NCBI GenBank assembly: GCA_025655595.1
Contig: JAHXIO010000010.1
Location: forward strand, 62,001-126,000
DNA from: Candidatus Thiodiazotropha sp. (ex Monitilora ramsayi)
GTDB taxonomy: Bacteria; Pseudomonadota; Gammaproteobacteria; Chromatiales; Chromatiaceae
Direction: 5' to 3'
DNA length: 64,000 bases
Shown here: positions 9,344-20,700 of the stretch, piece by piece
Layout: every line of letters starts with the position of its first letter
Numbering within the stretch: the first letter of the stretch is position 1
Notes under the pieces: model-generated
The model's input: only the letters and a program-made list of their open reading frames with translations
Database searches by the model: none
Told to the model about the DNA's origin: nothing
Made by a program: the position numbers and the translations under genes

Positions 9344-11632
9344 CTATCCATCCTCCGCAGTTGTATCGGCCACCGACTCACCCATGATATCGAATTGAAG
9401 CTTGTCGTCTGAAACGTCCACCCTGACCGTCCCTCCTCCGGCGAGCTTTCCGAATAGCAGCTCTTCAGCCAATGGCTTTTTGATCTCTTCCTGAATCAGG
9501 CGAGACATCGGACGTGCGCCCATGCTTGGATCATAACCATGTTCCGCCAGCCATACCCGGGCTTCCGGTTCTACCACCAGGCTGACATGCTTCTCCTGCA
9601 GCTGACCTTCCAGCTCAAAGATGAATTTATCCACCACCTTGGCAATATGTTCTGGCGAGAGACCCGAGAATTGAATAATGGCATCCAGACGATTTCTGAA
9701 TTCCGGACTGAACATCCGCTTGATCACTTCCATACCATCGCTGCTGTGATCCTGGCTAGTGAAACCGATGGATGATCGACTCATCTCCTGGGCGCCGGCA
9801 TTGGTGGTCATAACGATCACTACATTTCGGAAATCCGCCTTACGCCCATTGTTGTCCGTCAGGGTGCCGTGATCCATCACCTGCAACAGCAGATTGAACA
9901 CATCCGGATGGGCCTTTTCGATCTCATCCAGCAACAATACGCAGTGCGGGTGCTTGGCGATCTGCTCGGTCAACAATCCACCCTGGTCAAAGCCGACATA
10001 TCCCGGGGGTGCACCGATAAGACGGGACACCGTATGACGCTCCATATACTCAGACATATCGAATCGGATAATCTCCATGCTCAGGATCCGTGCCAACTGG
10101 CGTGTAATCTCGGTCTTACCCACACCCGTGGGACCGGCAAAGAGAAAAGATCCAACCGGTCTGCCTTCGTTGACCAGGCCGGAACGGTTCATCCGAATTG
10201 ACGCAGAAAGCGCTTCTATCGCTTCATCCTGCCCAAAAACCACCAGTTTCAAATCACGAGAGAGGTTGAGTAACGACTCGGTATCTGTCGTGGAGACCTT
10301 TTTCGGAGGGATACGGGCAATCTTGGCCACGATTGCCTCAATCTCTTCCACATCGATGACTTTCAGTCGCTCTGTCTCCGGCTGTAGCTGGACATTCGCA
10401 CCTGCTTCATCGATCACATCGATCGCCTTGTCGGGGAGATGACGGTCATTGAGGTATTTATCGGACAATTCGGCAGCACTGCGAAGCGCTTCGGAGGTGT
10501 ACTCGATACTATGGTGTTCCTCAAAGCGGGATTTAAGACCATTGAGAATCTCCACCGTCTCTTCAACGGTCGGCTCTTCCACATCGATCTTCTGAAAACG
10601 GCGTGCCAGTGCCCTGTCTTTTTCAAAGATTCCGCGAAACTCCTGATAGGTGGTGGAACCGATACAACGCAGTTCACCGGAGGCCAGAACAGGTTTAATC
10701 AGGTTGGATGCATCCATCACACCGCCGGAGGCCGCACCGGCGCCAATAACCGTGTGGATCTCATCAATGAAGAGCACCACATCGGGCTGTCGCTTCAGCT
10801 GAGCCAGTACGGCTTTTAGACGTTTTTCGAAATCACCCCGGTACTTCGTACCTGCCACGAGCGCACCGAGATCCAGGGCATAGATAGTGGCATCCGAAAG
10901 CACTTCAGGCACTTCCTGATCGACTATCTTTTTCGCCAACCCTTCAGCAATAGCGGTCTTGCCCACACCAGCTTCACCAACCAGCAATGGATTGTTCTTT
11001 CTGCGGCGACAAAGTGTCTGTATTGTTCTCTCCACCTCAGCCCGCCGCCCGATCAGAGGATCGATCTTTCCCTGTTCGGCCAGTTGATTCAAGTTTGACG
11101 CATAGGTCTCTAATGGGCTCTCCTGGGACTCCCCTCCCTTGGCCTCATTATTGAAATCGGCCCCGCCGACTGCATCCTGCTCATCATTCTCAATTTTTGA
11201 GATGCCATGGGAGATATAGTTAACTACATCGAGCCGGCTGACTTTCTGTTGTCCCAAGAAAAATACGGCCTGGGAATCCTGCTCATTAAAGATCGCCACC
11301 AAGACATTGGCCCCGGTCACCTCGTTCTTGCCAGAAGACTGGACATGAAAAACCGCTCGCTGCAGCACCCGTTGAAATCCCAGGGTCGGCTGAATCTCCC
11401 TGTCATCACCGTCGGGGATCAGTGGTGTTGTCTGATCGACAAACTCCCTCACCTGCCTGCGCAGTTTTTCGATATCGGCACTGCAGGCATGGAGTACGGC
11501 AACTGCCGCAGGATTATCCAGTAGCGCCAGCAACAAGTGATCGACCGTCATGAATTCATGATGTCTCTCTTTGGCGTCCTTGAAGGCTTGGTTCAAGGTA
11601 AATTCTAGCTCTTTGTTCAACATCTGATTCAA
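9344..11632 (-). CDS. clpA: ATP-dependent Clp protease ATP-binding subunit ClpA
   Basis: Two AAA+ modules (GEAGVGKTAIAEGLA, GPTGVGKTEITRQLA) and Clp N-domain; next to clpS. Confidence 0.98.
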   Translation of the reverse strand: MNQMLNKELEFTLNQAFKDAKERHHEFMTVDHLLLALLDNPAAVAVLHACSADIEKLRRQVREFVDQTTPLIPDGDDREIQPTLGFQRVLQRAVFHVQSSGKNEVTGANVLVAIFNEQDSQAVFFLGQQKVSRLDVVNYISHGISKIENDEQDAVGGADFNNEAKGGESQESPLETYASNLNQLAEQGKIDPLIGRRAEVERTIQTLCRRRKNNPLLVGEAGVGKTAIAEGLAKKIVDQEVPEVLSDATIYALDLGALVAGTKYRGDFEKRLKAVLAQLKRQPDVVLFIDEIHTVIGAGAASGGVMDASNLIKPVLASGELRCIGSTTYQEFRGIFEKDRALARRFQKIDVEEPTVEETVEILNGLKSRFEEHHSIEYTSEALRSAAELSDKYLNDRHLPDKAIDVIDEAGANVQLQPETERLKVIDVEEIEAIVAKIARIPPKKVSTTDTESLLNLSRDLKLVVFGQDEAIEALSASIRMNRSGLVNEGRPVGSFLFAGPTGVGKTEITRQLARILSMEIIRFDMSEYMERHTVSRLIGAPPGYVGFDQGGLLTEQIAKHPHCVLLLDEIEKAHPDVFNLLLQVMDHGTLTDNNGRKADFRNVVIVMTTNAGAQEMSRSSIGFTSQDHSSDGMEVIKRMFSPEFRNRLDAIIQFSGLSPEHIAKVVDKFIFELEGQLQEKHVSLVVEPEARVWLAEHGYDPSMGARPMSRLIQEEIKKPLAEELLFGKLAGGGTVRVDVSDDKLQFDIMGESVADTTAEDG

Positions 11633-11647
11633 ACTCCAGGGAGGCTG

Positions 11648-11968
11648 TCAGGACTCCTCCATCGTACAAAGTAGTGGATGCTGGTTACTGCGAGAGAAAT
11701 CGTTGACGAGCGATACCTTTGTCTCGGCAACATCCTTGGTGAAGACACCGCAGACTCCAACGCCCCGGGTATGGACATGGAGCATCACTCTCGTTGCCTT
11801 CTCCCTGTCCATGCCGAAAAAAGACTCCAGCACCTGTACTACGAATTCCATTGGGGTGAAGTCGTCATTGAGGATCATGACCTTGTAAAGAGGTGGCTTT
11901 TTGAGTTTTGGCGCCGCCTCCTGTAGGGCCAGTCCATCATCATGTGAGGTTTGATCTTTACTGCTCAT
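11648..11968 (-). CDS. clpS: ATP-dependent Clp protease adapter ClpS
   Basis: [60 protein letters not shown]. Confidence 0.98.
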   Translation of the reverse strand: MSSKDQTSHDDGLALQEAAPKLKKPPLYKVMILNDDFTPMEFVVQVLESFFGMDREKATRVMLHVHTRGVGVCGVFTKDVAETKVSLVNDFSRSNQHPLLCTMEES

Positions 11969-12104
11969 ACTTGGTGATTCTAGCAGGCCTGGAAGGCCTG
12001 AAAAGCGGAATTATTTTCCGGAAAATATACTGGTATTACCCCGTCTTAATTAGGGATGTTACTAATTGACTTATACAATCCCAAGGAAAGACCTGGGTTT
12101 AGTG

Positions 12105-12132
12105 TTGACCCACAACATTACCACACTATACT
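12105..12132 (+). promoter_or_regulatory. Candidate sigma70 promoter upstream of cold-shock gene (long leader)
   Basis: TTGACC - 16 nt - TATACT, about 340 nt before the csp start codon. Confidence 0.5.
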
Positions 12133-12368
12133 TCACCCTACAGTGTTGACAAATCGCTCCGTTAGAGAGTTCCGGCACTGTTTTTGAGGCGTCATTGTGA
12201 CGCCCGTTAAGTATCACCAATGTAATTTTGCTTGAGTGAGTGGATGGAGTGATTTTCACTCTTAACAATAAAACGTAGCATTCTGCCGTTGAGCGGACCT
12301 CGAAAGGAAATTGGCGTTTGAGGTTGCATTACCATTTCCGGGCTGGTGTTCCACATGGGCCCATTGTA

Positions 12369-12464
12369 ATGGCGAGGCAAACTTACGCACTTCTTTCTGG
12401 CTCACTCGATCCAGCCGACTACGACAATATCCCCGCACTCCGGCAGTGGATAGCTGAGGAGTAA
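12369..12464 (+). CDS. Possible leader ORF MARQTYALLSGSLDPADYDNIPALRQWIAEE
   Basis: 31-codon ORF ending 6 nt before the csp ATG; its last codons form the GAGGAG Shine-Dalgarno of csp. Shorter than the ORF track cutoff. Confidence 0.3.
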   Translation: MARQTYALLSGSLDPADYDNIPALRQWIAEE

Positions 12465-12470
12465 TTAGCA

Positions 12471-12683
12471 ATGGCGACTGGAGTCGTAAAGTGGTTTAAC
12501 AACGCCAAGGGCTATGGTTTCGTAACACCGGAAGATGGCGATCAGGATGTCTTTGTACATTTCTCGTCAATCGAGATGGATGGTTACAAAACGCTGAAAG
12601 AGGGTCAAAAAGTACAGTTCGATATCAGCCAGGGCCCAAAAGGCCTGCACGCAACCAATATCCAACGGGTATCGAACGAATAA
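12471..12683 (+). CDS. Cold-shock protein (CspA/CspD family)
   Basis: [68 protein letters not shown]1/RNP2 motifs. Confidence 0.97.
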   Translation: MATGVVKWFNNAKGYGFVTPEDGDQDVFVHFSSIEMDGYKTLKEGQKVQFDISQGPKGLHATNIQRVSNE

Positions 12684-12717
12684 GCATTGTCTCGACTTTT
12701 TTGTCGATAACATAAAC

Positions 12718-12754
12718 CACATGGCCGGTGGGTGAACAACACATCGGCCATGTG
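12718..12754. repeat. Long inverted repeat (hairpin) downstream of csp
   Basis: CACATGGCCGGTG - 11 nt - CATCGGCCATGTG, 13-bp stem with one G:T pair; no T-tract on the + strand. Confidence 0.75.
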
Positions 12755-13059
12755 ACCTCAATCCGTCACATCTGGGTGATTTACTATCCGAGTTGCCCAA
12801 GTGTACTGGTATGCCAAAAGTCTCCGCCAGAACGAGATTATTCGTTTTGCCTCTATACCTGTAATCTGCACAGTCACTTCGTGGAAACGGTTATATCTGA
12901 CACCACCCATCAGATAAACACTCCCTAGGAATTCTGTCGATTTCCACAACCGTGTTTTTCAATTTCTCCGTTTAGTAAGAATTCGTCTAGGACACACAGT
13001 ATTTATCTATGCAGCTATAGTTAAAACGATCGAATAAGGATAAATACTTTTTCATTTTA

Positions 13060-14262
13060 ATGGATAATCAAATAATACAGTCTACTGACATCGATGAGCT
13101 CGCAAATAAGGAGCTACTCGATCTTCTATATAAAAACGCACCCATCACCCTGTTCTCATCCATGGCAGTTACTGTACTCCTGTTGAGTACACTCTACGGC
13201 CCCTCCGCTGAAAACCAACTGATTCTCAGTTGGGCACTGGCGCAGATACTGGTCAGCATCGCCAGGCTGATTCTGCGCAGTGCCAGAGAGAGTTCATTCA
13301 CACAAAACCGATACTCACCGATTTGGTTGGTGATCTATACGCTGCTTACTCTACTTGCAGGCATACTCTGGTCACTCCTTATCGTCATTCTGCAAGAGAA
13401 CTTTTCTCTTTACGATAATGTGATTACCCTGGTCACAATGATCGGTATTCCCCTGGCCGCACTACCCAATAACGCTCTCAAACTTCCCGTCTATTACGCG
13501 TTTACCACTCCGATCCTATTTGCGCTGCAATATTGGTCCTTCTTTGTCAGCCATGAATCCAATGTTGAATTCAGTATTCTGGCGCTTGCCTACAGCGCGA
13601 TCATTATTATTACCGGACATATCTACCACAACAGCTTTAAGAGCGGATTGCGTGTGAAGTACGAAAATCAGCACTTGGTAGATGAGCTATCGATGGCGAA
13701 CCGGCGTCTTGAGGAGTTTGCATACACCGATCCGCTAACTGGCCTGACCAATCGCCGCTGGTTCAGTGAGCAGGCGGAAAATGCATTGGACCGATGTATG
13801 AGACGCGACCGGCGCCTCGCAGTACTGTTAGTCGATCTGGACAATTTCAAAGAGGTCAATGACACTCTCGGACATTCCGTAGGTGACGAAATACTCATCG
13901 TGATCGCAAAGCGATTGAAATCGGCCCTGCGCCAATCAGATACGCTTTCACTAGCAAAGAGCGATACCGCGAGATACGGCGGGGATGAATTCGTTATCCT
14001 GCTCGAGGACTTTGCCGATATCTCAGACGTAAAAAGGGCCGCTGAGCGCGTTCTGCAAGAGATGAATGAGACAGTTGTTCTCAATAATAAAAGATTCACA
14101 CCCGGGTGCAGTATCGGTGTCTCCATTTTTCCCGACGATGCCGATTCCATCTCCAATCTCGTTCGACAGGCTGACATCGCACTCTATCAGGCCAAGCAGT
14201 CGGGCAAAGGTTGCACTCGCTTTTTTAATTCTCACCTGATCGATGTTCTAAGCCAAAAGTAG
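13060..14262 (+). CDS. Membrane-bound diguanylate cyclase (GGDEF)
   Basis: N-terminal TM helices then DPLTGLTNRRWF...LLVDLDNFKEVNDTLGHSVGDEIL...ARYGGDEFVILL. Confidence 0.95.
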   Translation: MDNQIIQSTDIDELANKELLDLLYKNAPITLFSSMAVTVLLLSTLYGPSAENQLILSWALAQILVSIARLILRSARESSFTQNRYSPIWLVIYTLLTLLAGILWSLLIVILQENFSLYDNVITLVTMIGIPLAALPNNALKLPVYYAFTTPILFALQYWSFFVSHESNVEFSILALAYSAIIIITGHIYHNSFKSGLRVKYENQHLVDELSMANRRLEEFAYTDPLTGLTNRRWFSEQAENALDRCMRRDRRLAVLLVDLDNFKEVNDTLGHSVGDEILIVIAKRLKSALRQSDTLSLAKSDTARYGGDEFVILLEDFADISDVKRAAERVLQEMNETVVLNNKRFTPGCSIGVSIFPDDADSISNLVRQADIALYQAKQSGKGCTRFFNSHLIDVLSQK

Positions 14263-14495
14263 CCTGGCTTCTAAATCGGATTTCTTTGTAATAGAAACAT
14301 TATCAAGCAGCAGCCGGCTTCCCTGGGTCTGACGACAATACCGTTTTCATGGAATCGATGAGTACTGCCAGTAACCGGCAACAGTATTCTGATCACTGTC
14401 AATCTTAACTATCCTGTGTAAATCAAGCATAATATCCGACTTTCTTACAACTCCACCCGTATCGGACGCACAGCCGAACATATCTTCGCGCTTAC

Positions 14496-15077
14496 ATGCT
14501 GATTCTCTTCAACAAACCCTACGGTGTACTTACGCAATTTACCGACAGCGACCGGCGGGAGACGCTGGCTGACTATATTCCGATTAAGAGTGTCTATCCC
14601 GCTGGCCGCCTCGATCGAGACAGCGAAGGACTCTTACTGCTTACAGATGACGGCACCTTACAGCACAAACTGACCGATCCAAGACACAAGACCTGGAAGA
14701 CCTATTGGGTACAGGTCGAGGGTGAGCCTCATCCTGATGCTCTCGATCATCTGCGTACGGGTGTGGCACTGAAGGACGGTGTAACGCTTCCAGCCCAGGT
14801 CGATCGTATGGCTGAGCCCGATCTGTGGCCGAGAACGCCGCCGATACGCTATCGCGCGGCCATCCCTACATGCTGGCTCGAATTGAAGATCCGTGAAGGA
14901 CGAAACCGGCAGGTGAGGCGTATGACGGCTGCAGTCGGGCATCCTACATTACGCCTGGTTCGAATGCAGGTGGGCCGGTGGAAATTACGTGACTTGGCTC
15001 CAGGCGATTGGTGCAAAATCCAACATCCTGTCAGAACCCAGTCATCCGCGCGAGGGAGGCAACGGGATGCCCGCTAA
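14496..15077 (+). CDS. rluE: 23S rRNA pseudouridine synthase (RluE-like)
   Basis: [12 protein letters not shown]...[20 protein letters not shown]...[24 protein letters not shown]; overlaps mnmA start. Confidence 0.9.
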   Translation: MLILFNKPYGVLTQFTDSDRRETLADYIPIKSVYPAGRLDRDSEGLLLLTDDGTLQHKLTDPRHKTWKTYWVQVEGEPHPDALDHLRTGVALKDGVTLPAQVDRMAEPDLWPRTPPIRYRAAIPTCWLELKIREGRNRQVRRMTAAVGHPTLRLVRMQVGRWKLRDLAPGDWCKIQHPVRTQSSARGRQRDAR

Positions 15078-16167
15078 AGAAAAAGTAATCGTAGGCCTGT
15101 CCGGTGGCGTGGACTCTTCGGTTGCAGCACTGTTACTGAAACAGCAGGGCTACGAGGTCGAAGGCCTCTTCATGAAGAACTGGGAGGAAGATGACACGGC
15201 CGAATACTGTTCTGCCACTGAAGATCTCAACGATGCCCAAGCTGTCGCTGACCTGATTGGGATTCCGCTGCATACGGTCAACTTTTCCGCTGAGTATTGG
15301 GATCGGGTATTTGCCTATTTTCTGGACGAGTATCGCGCAGGTAGAACACCCAATCCCGATGTACTGTGTAATAGAGAGATAAAATTCAGGGCCTTTCTTG
15401 ACTATGCGATGGAGTCTCTGGATGCGAGCCATATTGCAACGGGTCACTACGCATCACTGGGAACCACCGAAGGTATTTGCCGACTGTTAAGAGCTGCGGA
15501 TGAAGGTAAGGATCAGACCTACTTTCTCTATATGCTCGACCAGTCTCAGCTACGCAATGCACTGTTTCCTCTTGGTGAACTGGAGAAGCACCAAGTCAGG
15601 GAAATTGCCGCCCAAGCGGGTTTCCCCAATCATAAAAAGAAGGACAGCACCGGTATCTGTTTTATCGGTGAGCGCAAGTTCCGGGATTTTCTCCAGCGTT
15701 ATCTCCCGGCAAAGCAGGGAAAGATAGAAGACCCCAATGGCGAAGTCATCGGCAATCATCAAGGACTAATGTACTACACATTGGGCCAACGACAGGGACT
15801 CGGTATCGGCGGCAGACAGGATGCCGACGAGGCTCCATGGTATGTCGTGGGAAAAGACCTGCAACGAAACCGCCTGATAGCCGCACAGGGACACGACCAT
15901 CCTTTGATGATGCACAATAGCCTGGAAACGAGCCAGCTTCACTGGGTATCGGGTAACCCGCCCGATACACCGTTCACATGTTTCGCCCGTATCCGTCATC
16001 GCCAACCCTTACAGACATGTACGATTGAACGGAGATCGGAAGACCGCCTGACAGTCATTTTTCATCAGGCACAGAGAGCCGTCACACCCGGACAGTCGAT
16101 CGTTATCTATCGTGAGAACGAATGTCTCGGTGGCGGCATAATCGAAACGGCATACAATACAGCATGA
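15067..16167 (+). CDS. mnmA: tRNA-specific 2-thiouridylase MnmA
   Basis: [35 protein letters not shown]...; start at ATGCCCGCTAAAG. Confidence 0.97.
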   Translation: MPAKEKVIVGLSGGVDSSVAALLLKQQGYEVEGLFMKNWEEDDTAEYCSATEDLNDAQAVADLIGIPLHTVNFSAEYWDRVFAYFLDEYRAGRTPNPDVLCNREIKFRAFLDYAMESLDASHIATGHYASLGTTEGICRLLRAADEGKDQTYFLYMLDQSQLRNALFPLGELEKHQVREIAAQAGFPNHKKKDSTGICFIGERKFRDFLQRYLPAKQGKIEDPNGEVIGNHQGLMYYTLGQRQGLGIGGRQDADEAPWYVVGKDLQRNRLIAAQGHDHPLMMHNSLETSQLHWVSGNPPDTPFTCFARIRHRQPLQTCTIERRSEDRLTVIFHQAQRAVTPGQSIVIYRENECLGGGIIETAYNTA

Positions 16168-16784
16168 AATACAGTGATAATGACCGGGCAACCGCCCTGG
16201 CAGGACTCTTTCAGGCCTGTCATCTGGCACAGCAAGTGGCGCATAAAGGCCTGGCCGATGCACAGGCATTGAGTGCAAACATCCACAGCCTGTTTCAGAT
16301 CGAGACACAACAAACCCTCGACGCATTCGGCACACTACAGAATCTCGCCCCTGGATTGCGTCTTGCCCACAGACAACTGAGCGGTAACGAACCGCGTGAC
16401 AACGAGTTGACGAGGTATCTTCTCGGTCTGGTGCAACTGGAGCGCAAGCTTAAAGCTGACGGGACACGGCTGGAACGGATCCGTCAGGGTATTGAGAATA
16501 CGACAGCGAAACTGACACACTTCCCCGAGACCCACAGCAATATCCTCGCCTCCCTGGCGGAGATCTATGCTGAAAATATCAGTACGTTACAACCCCGAAT
16601 CATGGTCAGCGGGGAACCCGTCTACCTGCAAAATGCAGATAACGTCAACCGAATCCGTGCCCTGCTGCTCTCCGGCATCCGGGCGGCGATGTTGTGGCGG
16701 CAGACCGGTGGCCGCAGACGACAGCTCCTCTTCAACCGCAAGCCAGTGATCGCAGCCCTGGAGAGACTGCTCGACACCCTCTGA
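16164..16784 (+). CDS. hflD: High frequency lysogenization protein HflD
   Basis: [22 protein letters not shown]...; mnmA-hflD-purB order. Confidence 0.93.
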   Translation: MKYSDNDRATALAGLFQACHLAQQVAHKGLADAQALSANIHSLFQIETQQTLDAFGTLQNLAPGLRLAHRQLSGNEPRDNELTRYLLGLVQLERKLKADGTRLERIRQGIENTTAKLTHFPETHSNILASLAEIYAENISTLQPRIMVSGEPVYLQNADNVNRIRALLLSGIRAAMLWRQTGGRRRQLLFNRKPVIAALERLLDTL

Positions 16785-16912
16785 TTCTGTTTGTGAACAT
16801 TGGTCAATATCGCAATGCAGGTCACAGCCAAGCCAGTATAAATCGTACTATAAAGGCCACCTCCAGTGACTCACGCTGGATCTACAATATTCCAAAATTC
16901 GAGGATTGAAAG

Positions 16913-17335
16913 ATGAAGAGATTGATTGCCACATTTGGCCTATGCAGCCTGATAGCCCTGGCAGCCTGCGGTAAGTCGGGTGAAAATGAAGCCAAAGCTC
17001 CCGCCACCAGTGCCGCACCTGTCACTGAACAAGAAGCTGGCAGTATCACCGACAAAACCGTCGAGGTGGGTAAGGAGACCTGGGAAAAGACCAAAGAGAT
17101 GACAACAGATGCTGCTGATGCTGTTGCCACCAAAAGCAAAGAGGTTTATGAGGACACCAAGGATGCGGTATCAGAGGCTGGCACTGCAGTAAAAGATAAA
17201 GCGGTAGAAATGGGAACTACCGTCAGTGATGCGACCAGTGACGCCTATAACTCGGCTAAAAAGTCTACCAGTGAGATGATCGACGTCACCAAGGAGAAAG
17301 GTGCAGAAATGCTGCAAGACGCGACAAAAGAGTAG
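16913..17335 (+). CDS. Putative lipoprotein with repetitive LEA/YtxH-like helical region
   Basis: Lipobox LIALAAC followed by Lys/Thr/Ala/Glu-rich degenerate helix repeats (TKEMTTDAADAVATKSKEVYEDTKDAV...). Confidence 0.65.
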   Translation: MKRLIATFGLCSLIALAACGKSGENEAKAPATSAAPVTEQEAGSITDKTVEVGKETWEKTKEMTTDAADAVATKSKEVYEDTKDAVSEAGTAVKDKAVEMGTTVSDATSDAYNSAKKSTSEMIDVTKEKGAEMLQDATKE

Positions 17336-17486
17336 TGAAGGACTGATCCTGATAAAAGGCTTCATATGTGCTTCCACGGAAGCAGGAGGCGCATGGAAGT
17401 CCATTCGGGGTCAGCAGTTACTCTAAAATCCACAATCAGGCAGATTGATCGCCATACTCGATCTATTCGGCCCCTCGTGAACCAAT

Positions 17487-19373
<1,887 letters not shown>

Positions 19374-19524
19374 CGCATTTCTAGTACTCAGCCAATCTGA
19401 TAGTTTATGATCAAAAGAGAATGGTGCGGCCCTGCTGCACCATGCGGTTCTTAACACCGAATTTTCGCATGGAATCAACCTTCACTTGAGCGAAATTCCT
19501 GTACAGATACCCCACAGGCGAGCC

Positions 19525-20700
19525 ATGCACCAACTCCAGTTCCCCCAAGGATTGAATGCGGAAAAATTCCTCAAGCACTATTGGCAGCGCAAACCCCTGC
19601 TGATCAGACAGGCCCTGCCCGGTTTTCGATGCGGCTTGCAACCCGACGAACTGGCGGGCATGGCCTGCGAGGAAGGCATAGAATCCCGCCTAGTGCTGGA
19701 GAGGCATGGGGCTTCCCCCTGGGAGGCACGCTACGGCCCCTTTGATGAAGAGATATTCAGCCAACTGCCCGCTAGCCATTGGACCCTTCTGGTACAGGAC
19801 GTTGACAAACATCTGCCCCTGGTTGCCGGCCTGCTCGACCATTTCCGTTTTATACCAGACTGGCGCCTGGACGATGTCATGGTGAGCTATGCCACTGACC
19901 AGGGTTCGGTAGGCCCCCACATCGACGACTACGACGTCTTCCTCTATCAGGCAAAAGGCCGGCGACGTTGGAAGATCCACTATCAAAGCGTATCTGAAGA
20001 GGATTACATCCCCGGTCTCGACCTGCGCATCCTGCCCGATTTCGCGGCGGAGGATGAGTGGGTGCTGGAGCCGGGTGATATGCTCTATCTACCGCCCAAT
20101 GTGGCTCACTGGGGTATCGCAGAGGGCGAGTGTATGACCTGCTCAGTGGGTTTCCGTGCCCCTACCCTGCGTGAGATGGCAACCGCCTGGTTCGAAAGCA
20201 CGATCGAGCATCACCTGCCACAACAGCGATATCGCGATCCACTGCTCAGACCCCAGGAGTCTCCCGGAGAGATCCTGCCTAGCGCACTGGCCGACTTCAG
20301 AGAGGAACTTGCCCGATATCTGGAAAATCCGACCAATAACAATCGCTGGTTCGGCAGCTTCATCACTGAGCCAAAAGAAAATCTGCAGGTTGTACCCCGA
20401 GATCAGCCTTTGCAGGAGACTGATTTTCTGAATCGTTTCCGGCAGGCGGCGGTTATTCATCGACATGGATATTCCCGCATGGCTTTCAGCCGAGAAGACG
20501 GTGATGGCCACGACACACTCTATGTGAATGGCCAGCAATACACTCTGCCAAGCGAGTCCGGGGATTTTCTCCCGGTGATCACACACTACCGGGAGCTCCA
20601 CTTCGGTTATCTGCAGGACTGGCTGATCCAACCCGATTACCTTTCACTACTCTGCCGACTCTACAACGACGGCCACCTTGAGTTCGATCATGACGTATGA
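19525..20700 (+). CDS. roxA: Cupin/JmjC ribosomal protein L16 arginine hydroxylase (YcfD/RoxA family)
   Basis: GPHIDDYDVFLYQAKGRRRWKI cupin iron-binding HxD; alternative TTG start at 19486. Confidence 0.85.
   Translation: MHQLQFPQGLNAEKFLKHYWQRKPLLIRQALPGFRCGLQPDELAGMACEEGIESRLVLERHGASPWEARYGPFDEEIFSQLPASHWTLLVQDVDKHLPLVAGLLDHFRFIPDWRLDDVMVSYATDQGSVGPHIDDYDVFLYQAKGRRRWKIHYQSVSEEDYIPGLDLRILPDFAAEDEWVLEPGDMLYLPPNVAHWGIAEGECMTCSVGFRAPTLREMATAWFESTIEHHLPQQRYRDPLLRPQESPGEILPSALADFREELARYLENPTNNNRWFGSFITEPKENLQVVPRDQPLQETDFLNRFRQAAVIHRHGYSRMAFSREDGDGHDTLYVNGQQYTLPSESGDFLPVITHYRELHFGYLQDWLIQPDYLSLLCRLYNDGHLEFDHDV

Noticed and set aside
12071-12268. 65-aa minus-strand ORF in the clpS-csp intergenic region
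   Set aside because: Overlaps the candidate csp promoter and leader structures; composition not protein-like.
17369-17384. TGCTTCC-AC-GGAAGCA palindrome after the lipoprotein gene
   Set aside because: Loop of two bases and no T-tract; could be chance.
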